Assembly (NCBI GenBank): GCA_043813305.1
Contig: JBDRLC010000001.1
Location: 1 to 19,769 of the forward strand
Source of the DNA: JAHIZC01 sp043813305
GTDB lineage: Bacteria > Omnitrophota > Gorgyraeia > Gygaellales > Profunditerraquicolaceae
Direction: 5' to 3'
Length of the DNA: 19,769 bases
The position numbers and the translations under genes were made by a program. Positions 7,270 through 14,861 of the stretch are shown one piece after another. Under the pieces are notes generated by a model that saw only the letters and a program-made list of their open reading frames with translations, was not told the origin of the DNA and did not search any database. How positions within the stretch are numbered: position 1 is the stretch's first letter; every line of letters starts with the position of its first letter.

Positions 7270-8670
7270 CTAAAAATTTAAAGCCGGAATAAACATCTGG
7301 GCTATCTTAAAATAAATGATCAAGCCGATAATATCCACGACACTGGTAGTAATCGGCCCGGCTAAAACCGCAGGATCCAAACCAACCTTTTTTGAGAAAA
7401 GTGGTAAAAAGACACCCGTCGCTATAGCCAAAATCGCAATCAAGAACATAGTAATGCCGACTACCGCCGCAAGATGAAAATCCTTCTGCAGAAGCATTGC
7501 CCTGCCAAAAGCCACGCTTCCGATAATTACACCCATCATCAATGCCGCGCTAAGCTCCAGCCGGATAATTTTTGAAACATTTTTAAAATTAACATCTCCG
7601 GTTGCAAGCCCTCTGATAATTGTAATCGATGTTTGATTCCCGGCATTGCCTCCGGTATCTAAAAGCATCGGTATAAAAAATGCCAGCGCGACAACAGAAC
7701 TCAAGCTATGCTCAAAACTCTTTAACACCGTACCGGTCAAAAAATCAAAGATCAAAAGCAGAATCAGCCAGCCTGCCCTCCTTTTTACTAAATCTATAGT
7801 GGTTGCCCGGGCATAGCTGATGATCTCACCACCCTTGGCATCCATCTTACCGATTTCATATATATCCTTGGTAGTCTCTTTCTCCATCAGTTCCACGATA
7901 TCGTCAATAGTAATAATCCCCACTAAAACATTCTCTTTATCTACTACCGGCGCATCTAATAAGTCATACTTCTTAAATAATACACCCACGTTTTCGGCGT
8001 CAGCTTCCACGGCGATCTTGATAAATTCAACGCTCAACATAATATCCTTAACCTGAATATCCGGCGGGGCTTTTAATAAATCCTGTAAATGAACTACTCC
8101 GATTAATTTATGATTTAGATCGGTGATAAAACCGGAGTAGAGATCTTTAGTATATTCGGTACGTAAATTTTCCTGGATATAAATTATCGCCTGCTTAGCA
8201 GTCATCTCTTTCTTTAACTCGACGAATTCAGTGGTCATCAAACTTCCGGCAGTTCCCTCCTCATACTCCATTAATTCCCTGATATCCTGCGCTTCTTCTT
8301 TATTTACCAGCAGGAATAATTTCTTAAACACTTTTTCCGGCAACTCATTAAAAAGATCAGCCCTTTCATCAGGAGCCATCTGATTAATAATCTGAGAAAC
8401 CTGTTCGTTCTCTAAGTTATTCAGGACGTATGTCTGTTCCAAAAACCTTAAGTCCTCAAATACCTCAACTGCTTTCTTCGGACCAAGCAGCTTAAAAATT
8501 ATTATTTTGTCGGTCGGATCAAGATGCCTCCAGCCTTCGGCTAAATCCATTGAGTGGACACTTTTTAGAATCGCTTTTAAGCTGTTAAAATCCTTCTTAG
8601 AGAGCAGCTCCTTGATCTCCGGAAGGAAAAGCGCAAAGACATCCATTGATTTACGGGTAGAGTTCTTCAC
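7270..8670 (-). CDS. mgtE: MgtE-type magnesium channel
   Basis: A 466-residue inner-membrane Mg2+ channel with the full family layout: N-terminal superhelical MgtE domain (about 20-130, with DERADLFNELPE), two CBS domains (about 135-255, including DIMLSVEF and LVGIITIDDIVELME) that sense cytosolic Mg2+, a connecting helix, and about five membrane helices from residue 290. The channel signatures GGNAGNQTS and GLDPAVLAGPITTSVVDIIG are present. It starts with GTG at 8668-8670. Upstream, AGAAGG about 7 nt away serves as ribosome binding site, and both lie in the right arm of a 79-bp palindromic element. Removing the element and one TGAA copy restores ATG AAG AAC with an ATGA overlap to nfnA. MgtE is not known as an Nfn component; its position between the two Nfn genes is unusual. 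Confidence 0.95.
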   Translation of the reverse strand: MKNSTRKSMDVFALFLPEIKELLSKKDFNSLKAILKSVHSMDLAEGWRHLDPTDKIIIFKLLGPKKAVEVFEDLRFLEQTYVLNNLENEQVSQIINQMAPDERADLFNELPEKVFKKLFLLVNKEEAQDIRELMEYEEGTAGSLMTTEFVELKKEMTAKQAIIYIQENLRTEYTKDLYSGFITDLNHKLIGVVHLQDLLKAPPDIQVKDIMLSVEFIKIAVEADAENVGVLFKKYDLLDAPVVDKENVLVGIITIDDIVELMEKETTKDIYEIGKMDAKGGEIISYARATTIDLVKRRAGWLILLLIFDFLTGTVLKSFEHSLSSVVALAFFIPMLLDTGGNAGNQTSITIIRGLATGDVNFKNVSKIIRLELSAALMMGVIIGSVAFGRAMLLQKDFHLAAVVGITMFLIAILAIATGVFLPLFSKKVGLDPAVLAGPITTSVVDIIGLIIYFKIAQMFIPALNF

Positions 8671-8748
8671 CCCGCACCTTCTTTCATATTGATTATGTTA
8701 TCTCTCTCCGGGCCTCCTGTGTGTAATGAATTATTAGAAGGTGCGGGG
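8670..8748. repeat. 79-bp palindromic (MITE-like) element at the nfnA/mgtE junction
   Basis: Perfect inverted ends CCCCGCACCTTCT and AGAAGGTGCGGGG enclose about 53 bp. TTCA flanks both sides (8666-8669 and 8749-8752), an apparent 4-bp target duplication; counting the flanking bases the stem is 14 bp. Its sequence differs from the 50-bp elements apart from the CCCCG ends and the duplication length. On the minus strand the right arm carries AGAAGG and supplies the first base of the mgtE GTG start. Confidence 0.85.
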
Positions 8749-8749
8749 T

Positions 8750-9574
8750 TCATCTTACCGACCTCTCTTGTGCAGCGAATAATTTTAATCTTTTCTCTAA
8801 CTCATCAAAATCAACCTGGTGGCCGTCAAAATCCGGCCCATCTACGCAAGCGAATACTGTCTTGCCGCCGACAGTACAGCGACAGGAACCGCACATCCCG
8901 GTTGCATCCACCATCACCGGATTGAGGCTGACTATGGTCTTGACAGCGTATGCCTTGGTGAGTTCAGAAACTGCCTTCATCATCATAACCGGACCAATGG
9001 CATAGACTAATGCCGGAAATTTGGTGTGCGTGGATTTTTCTACCACTTCCAGTAAATCCTTTAATACATCAGTTACAAATCCTTTATGGCCATAAGTGCC
9101 GTCATCCGTAGTAATCAATAATTCATCAGCGATGCCCTGCATTTCTTTCTCTAATATTAATAAACCTTTAGAGCGTGACCCAATTATACCTGTAACCCGA
9201 TTACCGGCATCTTTAAAGGCGCGCGAGACCGGATAGACTTCGGCAATCCCCACTCCTCCGCCGATACAGTAAACCTCGCCGATCTTCCTGACTTCCGCAG
9301 GATGCCCTAACGGCCCGAGTATATGCTCAATATCATCTTTGGCCTTTAAAGCACCTAATCTATTAGTGGTAAAACCTAGCTTTTGAAAAATCAGGGTAAT
9401 TGTGCCTTTGGCTTTATCCCAATCAGCTAAAGTCAAAGGGATTCTCTCTCCAGTCTCATCTAATATTAAAACCACGAATTGTCCTGCCTTTGCTTTGTTG
9501 GCAACCACAGGAGATTCAACTATAATCTGAGTCACTTCCTGATTAAGCTCTTTTTTCTCGATTATCTTATGCAT
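8750..9574 (-). CDS. nfnA: NADH-dependent reduced ferredoxin:NADP+ oxidoreductase, small subunit
   Basis: NfnA is the NADH-binding flavoprotein of the electron-bifurcating Nfn transhydrogenase, which couples ferredoxin and NADH oxidation to NADP+ reduction, reversibly, in the cytoplasm. The 274 residues form a ferredoxin-NADP reductase fold: FAD motif ERIPLTLAD (43-51), pyridine nucleotide motif CIGGGVGIAEVYP (103-115), and a C-terminal [2Fe-2S] cysteine set (C228, C231, C233, C243, in MCGSCRCTVGG and FACVDGP). The same fold occurs in dihydroorotate dehydrogenase PyrK and sulfide dehydrogenase subunits, but the nearby nfnB favours NfnA. Its ATG overlaps the end of apbE by 8 bp. The TGA stop (8750-8752) lies in the duplicated TTCA flanking the 79-bp element. 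Confidence 0.92.
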   Translation of the reverse strand: MHKIIEKKELNQEVTQIIVESPVVANKAKAGQFVVLILDETGERIPLTLADWDKAKGTITLIFQKLGFTTNRLGALKAKDDIEHILGPLGHPAEVRKIGEVYCIGGGVGIAEVYPVSRAFKDAGNRVTGIIGSRSKGLLILEKEMQGIADELLITTDDGTYGHKGFVTDVLKDLLEVVEKSTHTKFPALVYAIGPVMMMKAVSELTKAYAVKTIVSLNPVMVDATGMCGSCRCTVGGKTVFACVDGPDFDGHQVDFDELEKRLKLFAAQERSVR

Positions 9575-10484
9575 CGTGTCCTTCGATTATTCGTACTTGC
9601 ACTCCAGGAAATCCAACTGCCAGCTCCTCCCCTTTATCTTTTCCCAAAACCATTATTGATGTAGCCAGGACATCGGCGGTCAGACAATCTGAAGCCATGA
9701 CTGTAACTGAAATCACGCCTGATTCGGTAGGGTATCCTGTTTGCGGATTTAAGATATGCGTATATCTCTTCGAATTCTCAAAGAAACACTGTTCATAGTC
9801 ACCGGAGGTAGCCACAGCCCTATCCTCTAACTCAAGGGTTGTGGATGAGCTGAGCCCGCGAGGATGCTTAATCGCTACCCGCCAGGGTTTCCCGAACTTA
9901 CCGCCCAAACAGTATATATCACCGCCCGCATTTATCAAACAGCTTGTAATGCCCCTTTTCTTTAATTCTTCTACCGCATAATCTATAGCATAACCTTTGG
10001 CAATAGCACCAAGGTCAATCTTCATCCCCAAGAGCATAAATTTTACCATATTATCGCTTTGATTTAAAACAATTTTATCCGAACCGATCAACTCCAAGGC
10101 CTTTTGGATTTCTTCTGCCTTAGGTAATCTATATTTTTTTTCAGTAAACCCCCAGAGATCCAGAAGCGGGCCCACAGTTATATCAAATGCACCGTTGGTA
10201 AGTCTCTGGAATTCTTTTGCTCTTTTGATAATATAGAAAGTCTGGGCACTGGCGTAAAGTTGGCCCTCTAAATTTAATTTTGAGACTTCGCTATCAGGAT
10301 TATATTTACTTAAGAGCCTCTCGACTTTTTTTATTGCATCAAAGGCGATTTCTGCCGCTCGGCTATCGGCAGAAGTGACCTCGATGATCGTACCCATGAT
10401 TATCCGGTTATTCTTATAGAGCCTCTGATCCTGGCAACCGCATAACAGCAGAACTATAAATAAAAGTTTTATGTTTCTATTCAT
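9567..10484 (-). CDS. apbE: FAD:protein FMN transferase (ApbE), lipoprotein
   Basis: ApbE uses FAD to attach FMN covalently to Ser/Thr of target proteins such as RnfG/NqrC or FMN-binding domains, outside the cytoplasmic membrane. A signal peptide ends in a lipobox (LLCGC, lipidated C17). Family motifs are DLGAIAKGYAID, NAGGDIYCLGG, ATSGDYEQCF and HILNPQTGYP, then a metal-binding-like MASDCLTADVLAT. The 305-residue length is normal for a lipidated ApbE. It lies 15 nt after the TPR gene and overlaps nfnA by 8 bp. No FMN-binding target protein is in the window, and Nfn flavins are not known to be covalent, so the link to nfnA may simply reflect operon packing in redox metabolism. Confidence 0.95.
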   Translation of the reverse strand: MNRNIKLLFIVLLLCGCQDQRLYKNNRIIMGTIIEVTSADSRAAEIAFDAIKKVERLLSKYNPDSEVSKLNLEGQLYASAQTFYIIKRAKEFQRLTNGAFDITVGPLLDLWGFTEKKYRLPKAEEIQKALELIGSDKIVLNQSDNMVKFMLLGMKIDLGAIAKGYAIDYAVEELKKRGITSCLINAGGDIYCLGGKFGKPWRVAIKHPRGLSSSTTLELEDRAVATSGDYEQCFFENSKRYTHILNPQTGYPTESGVISVTVMASDCLTADVLATSIMVLGKDKGEELAVGFPGVQVRIIEGHDA

Positions 10485-10499
10485 TTTTTCTACGCCCTG

Positions 10500-11312
10500 C
10501 TAATCCCCGAGTTCCTCCAGCACCTCATTCTCAGGATCGAGCTCTTTTACCTGATTAAGATAATAATTGTATTTCTCCTGCTGACCATGTTTTTTGTAGG
10601 CTTGGGCAAGGCGGGCTTTGACAGTAGCGAATTCAGGGGCGATCTTCTCTGCTAACTCCAGCTCTTTTATCGCTTCCTCTAAATTACCGCCAAAGAGCGA
10701 AGGTGCGAGAAGATAAAAAGTTCCCAACCCCAGGTGTACTTCGGGTAAATCCGGAGCCAATTCCTGGGCTTTTAAAAAGTTGCTCTTGATCTGTGTGCCG
10801 TACTTTATCTTGCTGATTAACCATCCTCTTTTACTGCGCTTACTATTGATCGAACCCAGCATCATATATACCAAAGCCAGATTATTCTTATCACGGCAAC
10901 CGTGCTTCAAGATCTGATTTAATAAATCTTCGGCTTGGTCTAACTTGCCATCATTGTATCTTATATAGGAAAGACTGATCAAAGCGGGAATGAAAAAATT
11001 GTCTTTAAGTAAAATTTCATTTAATATTTCCTCTGACTCTTGAAAATCCCGCTTTCTCCTTAAAACCTCTGCTTTGCCCCATAAGGCCAGGAGATCCTTT
11101 GGATCCTGCTTGAGGCTCTGTTGGAAAATCACTAAGGCCTGCTGATCATGCCTAATCCTCAGTAATTCCAATCCTTCGTCTATTGAGATATTCCGGCCCT
11201 CTTCTCTGGTCTGCTCTGGCAAATAAGAAATCCTTTTCTGATAAGTATTTAGTAAAAAGAGCGATCCGGCTAAACATAAAACTACTAATAGAATTAATAG
11301 ATATTTCTTCAT
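10500..11312 (-). CDS. TPR-repeat protein, membrane-anchored or secreted
   Basis: A 270-residue protein with an N-terminal hydrophobic segment (about 3-22) and then tandem helical repeats of the tetratricopeptide type. Repeat-like units are ALVIFQQSLKQDPKDLLALW, ESEEILNEILLKDNFFIPAL, QAEDLLNQILKHG and EAIKELELAEKIAPEFATVK, with alternating Gly/Ala/Leu packing positions and Pro at the turns. TPRs are protein-docking scaffolds and no catalytic residues are seen. The YLLAPSLFGGN insert before the last repeats recalls the TPR-type T component of TRAP transporters, but no transporter genes are present. It sits 7 nt after panE and 15 nt before apbE, with no functional hint beyond co-transcription. 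Confidence 0.82.
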   Translation of the reverse strand: MKKYLLILLVVLCLAGSLFLLNTYQKRISYLPEQTREEGRNISIDEGLELLRIRHDQQALVIFQQSLKQDPKDLLALWGKAEVLRRKRDFQESEEILNEILLKDNFFIPALISLSYIRYNDGKLDQAEDLLNQILKHGCRDKNNLALVYMMLGSINSKRSKRGWLISKIKYGTQIKSNFLKAQELAPDLPEVHLGLGTFYLLAPSLFGGNLEEAIKELELAEKIAPEFATVKARLAQAYKKHGQQEKYNYYLNQVKELDPENEVLEELGD

Positions 11313-11319
11313 CCAGAGA

Positions 11320-12252
11320 CTAGGATTTTACTGTTAGGCTGTAACTTGATTCAATGGTCCTTACCAGGTCGACTAAAAGAGAGTTTACCGGTACGGGAAT
11401 GCCTAATTCCTGGCCCTGCCTCACAATCACTCCGTTAATAAAACCTATCTCTGTGCGTTTCTTCCTCAAGACATCCTGCAGCATTGAAGATATATTAGTC
11501 GCAGTTGCCTCACAGACAGCCTCTACCTTTGCCAGGGGGTCATCATAAATCAGTTTTATTCTTTTCCTCTTAGCAATCCGGGTCGCTTCTGCTACTGCGG
11601 CCTGCAGAATTCTGCGCGTCCCTTCGAACTCCGGCAGCCTGCCGTTATGAAGATAGGTTAAGGCAGTCAAGGCATTAATTCCTACATTAATAATTAACTT
11701 TGACCACAAGAGTCCTTTTATATCACGCGATATCTTAGTCGTTAACCCTACTTTATTAAAAATCTCGCGTATTGAACGCAGTTTTACAGAGATCTTCTTA
11801 TCAGTCTGGCCGATTACCGTCTCTCCCCTACCCGCATGCCTGATCTCTCCGACATCAAGAAGAGTAGCGCCCTGACTGGTAACACCACCGATAACTTTAT
11901 CCTGCCCTACTATCTCGCTGATAATCTCGATATTACCGATGCCATTCTGCACCGTAAGCACAGCCGTATTTTCTCCTACTAAAGGTTTTACCGCCGTGAT
12001 TGCTGACTTTGTATCATAAGATTTTACAGAGATAATCACTAAATCAGCTTGGGCGATTTCTTTTGCGCTATCCGTAGCCTTTACTCCTGCCTTCCAATTC
12101 CCGCTGATACCTTCGACTTTAATCCCCTGCTGGGATAGTTTCTTCGAGCGCTCCTTATTTTTATCTAAAACCCAGATCTCTTCTTTTGATTTAGAAAGGT
12201 AGGCTGCTAATAAACAACCCAGAGCACCCGGACCGACTATGGCTATCTTCAT
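11320..12252 (-). CDS. panE: 2-dehydropantoate 2-reductase (ketopantoate reductase)
   Basis: PanE reduces ketopantoate to pantoate with NADPH, the step after PanB. The 310 residues match the family (about 290-310). The Rossmann nucleotide site is GPGALG (7-12), with the NAD(P)-discrimination region at VLDKNKER. VLTVQNGIGN is the conserved strand of the nucleotide domain. The catalytic lysine lies in WSKLIINVGINALTALT, and the substrate-binding end is INGVIVRQGQELGIPVPVN. It is packed between recO (13 nt) and the TPR gene (7 nt). With panB downstream, this gene run covers the two steps from 2-oxoisovalerate to pantoate; panC is not in the window. Confidence 0.95.
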   Translation of the reverse strand: MKIAIVGPGALGCLLAAYLSKSKEEIWVLDKNKERSKKLSQQGIKVEGISGNWKAGVKATDSAKEIAQADLVIISVKSYDTKSAITAVKPLVGENTAVLTVQNGIGNIEIISEIVGQDKVIGGVTSQGATLLDVGEIRHAGRGETVIGQTDKKISVKLRSIREIFNKVGLTTKISRDIKGLLWSKLIINVGINALTALTYLHNGRLPEFEGTRRILQAAVAEATRIAKRKRIKLIYDDPLAKVEAVCEATATNISSMLQDVLRKKRTEIGFINGVIVRQGQELGIPVPVNSLLVDLVRTIESSYSLTVKS

Positions 12253-12265
12253 CTTATCCCTCCGC

Positions 12266-13021
12266 CTAAACTGTAACTTCTATTTTATTTAAGACCCTCT
12301 GTGATTTGAGCTCTTTGCCTAGATGAAAGTTTAGGAAAGACTCTAGAATCAAATCCAACTCTTTCTTGATCTGCGGATTCATACCCAGATTAAGGATTTT
12401 TCTAAAATCATTTTTTTCGATATGCAAAATTGAAGCTACCGTCCCGCGAAAAATAACCCGGCTGCTCAAATCTTTATTATAGCATTTTTCACAGAGTAGC
12501 CCTCCCAATGTAAGGCTGAACTTACACTGCCCGATCACCCGATCAGCGCAAATAACACAAGAGTCAAAATGAGGCTTAAATCCTGAAAGGGCTAATATCT
12601 TAATTTTAAAAATAGTTAATACCTTATGCGGATTATTCGTAACGCTTAGCTCCCGAATGCAATCCATGCTCAAATTGAACACCTCTTCATTTTTATCTTC
12701 CGGCGGCATAATCGCATCCAGCAATTCCATCATAATACTACAGATACCTGTCTTAATTACGTTCGCACGGATACTATCGAAATTATCTATTAGGTCACAT
12801 TGACTTACCAGATGTAAGGCAGATTTGGTCTTAGGATAAAATATAATTTCATTATACGAGAACGGTTCTAAGCTGCTGGCGAACTTACCGGGCTGTGCCC
12901 TAATCCCTTTTAATAAACCAGAGAGTTTCCCGAAATCTCTTGAATAGAAATTGGCTATTATCGAGGTCTCCCTGAATTCTCTCTTATGTATAACTATGGC
13001 TTCGGTTTTTTGTATCGGCAT
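12266..13021 (-). CDS. recO: DNA repair protein RecO
   Basis: RecO anneals ssDNA and works with RecR and RecF to load RecA at gaps. The 251 residues show the N-terminal OB fold (about 1-80: TEAIVIHKREFRETSIIANF, DFGKLSGLLKGIR) and a C-terminal helical domain with a four-cysteine zinc site (C155, C158, C177, C180: CVICAD and CEKC). The ybeY-recO order is a common housekeeping arrangement. A GAGGAG lies about 16 nt before the ATG, further than usual for a ribosome binding site, and no better start codon is available, so initiation may depend on coupling to ybeY. Confidence 0.93.
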   Translation of the reverse strand: MPIQKTEAIVIHKREFRETSIIANFYSRDFGKLSGLLKGIRAQPGKFASSLEPFSYNEIIFYPKTKSALHLVSQCDLIDNFDSIRANVIKTGICSIMMELLDAIMPPEDKNEEVFNLSMDCIRELSVTNNPHKVLTIFKIKILALSGFKPHFDSCVICADRVIGQCKFSLTLGGLLCEKCYNKDLSSRVIFRGTVASILHIEKNDFRKILNLGMNPQIKKELDLILESFLNFHLGKELKSQRVLNKIEVTV

Positions 13022-13045
13022 ATTATTTAAGTGATTTCTCCTCTC

Positions 13046-13525
13046 TTAAAGAGTTCTTAGAATCTGCTTGGTTTTCTGCTCCATTCTCTTTCTTTGCTTA
13101 AGAGTGCCGTCGTCATAACCTAAAAGATGAAGCAGCCCATGGACTACGTACATATGTATTTCGTATAAAGGATCAGTCTTAAAGATCTTTGAATTGGAGA
13201 GCGCGGTATCCGCTGAAATGATTATATCGGCGAAAAGCTTCTTTTCTGCGTCATGTGCCTCTGTAAGATCGAAACTTATTACATCGGTCGGCTCGTTCTT
13301 ACCAAGATACAACAAGTTAAGCTGTTTGATCTTTTTATCGGATACAAAACAGAGATTAATTTCACCAGACTTTCTTTTACTTTGCGAAGAGAGAACCTTA
13401 AGTGTGGCTTTCTTTATTGTTCTCCAATCGATGGGAATCGTCTTTTGGGAGTTTCTTATTGTTACTTTCACCCCGTTAGAAATTTTCTCATTTCTGGGGT
13501 AACGCATATTTCTAACGGGGTTCAC
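13046..13525 (-). CDS. ybeY: Endoribonuclease YbeY (rRNA maturation factor) with an inserted repeat at its N-terminus
   Basis: YbeY is a zinc metalloprotein needed for 16S rRNA 3' maturation and ribosome quality control. The metal-binding motif is HGLLHLLGYDD (H-G-x2-H-x5-D), and the conserved PTDVISFDL is present. The GTG start (13523-13525) has AGAAGG 6 nt upstream. Residues 2-19 (NPVRNMRYPRNEKISNGV) derive from a 50-bp palindromic element plus one 4-bp duplication; removing these 54 bp leaves the same GTG followed by KVTIRNSQKTIPIDW, a normal YbeY start. A second GTG survives in the right duplication and could also be used, but its ribosome binding site is weak. It overlaps the HD gene by 14 bp. 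Confidence 0.94.
   Translation of the reverse strand: MNPVRNMRYPRNEKISNGVKVTIRNSQKTIPIDWRTIKKATLKVLSSQSKRKSGEINLCFVSDKKIKQLNLLYLGKNEPTDVISFDLTEAHDAEKKLFADIIISADTALSNSKIFKTDPLYEIHMYVVHGLLHLLGYDDGTLKQRKRMEQKTKQILRTL
13471..13520. repeat. 50-bp palindromic (MITE-like) element at the start of ybeY
   Basis: The ends CCCCGTTAGAAAT and ATTTCTAACGGGG are identical to those of the ppdK copy, the length is identical (50 bp), and it is flanked by TTCA at 13467-13470 and 13521-13524. On the minus strand it encodes ybeY residues 3-18 in one frame, and in another frame provides the stop codon (TAG, 13512-13514) of the upstream HD gene. Confidence 0.9.
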
Positions 13526-14861
13526 CTTTTTCCTTCTCAGGATAGGTTATACGGCTATGATATATGCCGCCTAATAAACGGATAAACACCTCGGAGATCT
13601 TTTCGAGATTTTTCAAAGTCAACTCGCATTCATCAAGCTGGCCGTCGATGAATTTATTATTGATGATCTTGTGTACTGCCTCGCTGATCTTTGACGGAGA
13701 AGGTTCCTTTAATGCCCGGGTAGCTGCTTCAACAGAATCTGCAAGCATCACAATCGCCGTCTCTTTGCTATCCGGTTTAGGCCCGGGGTAACGGAAACCT
13801 TCTTCCTTTACCTCCTGGTCATCCTCCAGGCTCTCTAAAGCCCGGCGATAGAAGAAATAAACCAAGCTCGTTCCGTGATGTTGATAGATAAAGTTTATAA
13901 TACTTTGATTAAGTTTATATTTTTTTGCAAGCTCAACGCCGTCCTTAGTATGGCTGGTAATCACCAGCTTGCTCATTGAAGGGGTCAAGACATCGTGTTT
14001 ACTGACGAATATGTTCTGATTCTCGCTGAAGTACTCCGGCTTTTCAAGCTTCCCGATATCATGGTAATACGCTCCGATCCTAGCCAACAAAGCATTAGCA
14101 CCTATAGCACTACAAGCAGCCTCAGAAAGATTACCCACTATCAGGCTATGATGGTATGTACCCGGGGCCTCAAGAATCATCCGCTGCATAAGCGGATGGT
14201 TAAAATCAGCAAGCTCTAGCAGGCTGACATTGGTGATAGTTTTAAAAAGATACTCAAATAAAGGCAGGACGCCGAGAACAATAATGCTTGAACCTATACC
14301 GTTAAATATCAACGTTGCATAGCTAATATAATAGACTTCCTTAGGAACCACCCAGAAGATATCGATGAAGAATAAAAGTATCGCCTGTAAAATACCGGCC
14401 AGGAAGCCTGCCCTGATAATCGTCATACGCCTTCGGGCATTTAAGACTAAGATACTGGAGAATAAGCCGCTGACAAAAAATAATACGCTAAGGTGTAAAT
14501 GATTTCCAGTGATAGAAGCGATAACTATTGAAATTGCCAGCGTCATCAATAAAGACAACTCCAACTGATTAAAGAGCAAGGTAGTCAGCATCGGTATAGC
14601 GCAGAAGGGTATATAAAACTTTGACCAGCCATGGTTGACGACAAAGTAGGTAGTAGCCAAAATCAAGGTAAAAAGCAAAGTAAGATGAAGCAGGCTTACG
14701 TTCTTAAAGGTCGGGCGGGTTTTGACATATACGATCAAAGATAATAAAAATACGGCGATAGTAAGGTTCAGCCCGATTAGATGACAGAACAAAAATACCA
14801 AGATTGTTGCGATGATAAATTTAATCCTATCTTTAGTGCTTTGTTTTATCATAAGCCTCAA
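13512..14861 (-). CDS. PgpH-like 7TM HD-domain phosphodiesterase, short form
   Basis: The N-terminal half (residues about 12-207) holds roughly seven membrane helices. The cytoplasmic C-terminal half is an HD hydrolase with YHHSL (236-240), YYHDIGK (265-271), TSHTKDG (302-308), QHHGT (327-331) and ADSVEAATRAL (374-384). This matches the 7TMR-HD family, including PgpH, which hydrolyses cyclic di-AMP. PgpH proteins normally carry a large extracytoplasmic domain before the membrane helices, giving 700 residues or more; at 449 residues this protein lacks it. c-di-AMP activity is therefore inferred. Its place between phoH and ybeY is the classic location. The listed start is a TTG; an ATG three codons later (14850-14852) is a plausible alternative. 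The last two residues and stop come from the palindromic element inserted at the start of ybeY. Confidence 0.9.
   Translation of the reverse strand: MRLMIKQSTKDRIKFIIATILVFLFCHLIGLNLTIAVFLLSLIVYVKTRPTFKNVSLLHLTLLFTLILATTYFVVNHGWSKFYIPFCAIPMLTTLLFNQLELSLLMTLAISIVIASITGNHLHLSVLFFVSGLFSSILVLNARRRMTIIRAGFLAGILQAILLFFIDIFWVVPKEVYYISYATLIFNGIGSSIIVLGVLPLFEYLFKTITNVSLLELADFNHPLMQRMILEAPGTYHHSLIVGNLSEAACSAIGANALLARIGAYYHDIGKLEKPEYFSENQNIFVSKHDVLTPSMSKLVITSHTKDGVELAKKYKLNQSIINFIYQHHGTSLVYFFYRRALESLEDDQEVKEEGFRYPGPKPDSKETAIVMLADSVEAATRALKEPSPSKISEAVHKIINNKFIDGQLDECELTLKNLEKISEVFIRLLGGIYHSRITYPEKEKGEPR

Noticed and set aside
8753..9574. nfnA as a dihydroorotate dehydrogenase electron-transfer subunit (PyrK)
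   Set aside because: No pyrD is nearby, while a GltD-like NfnB lies in the same operon.
13471..13520. Assembly artefact explaining the palindromic elements
   Set aside because: Exact 4-bp flanking duplications, divergent centres and three independent sites with restored ancestors fit real insertions better than misassembly.
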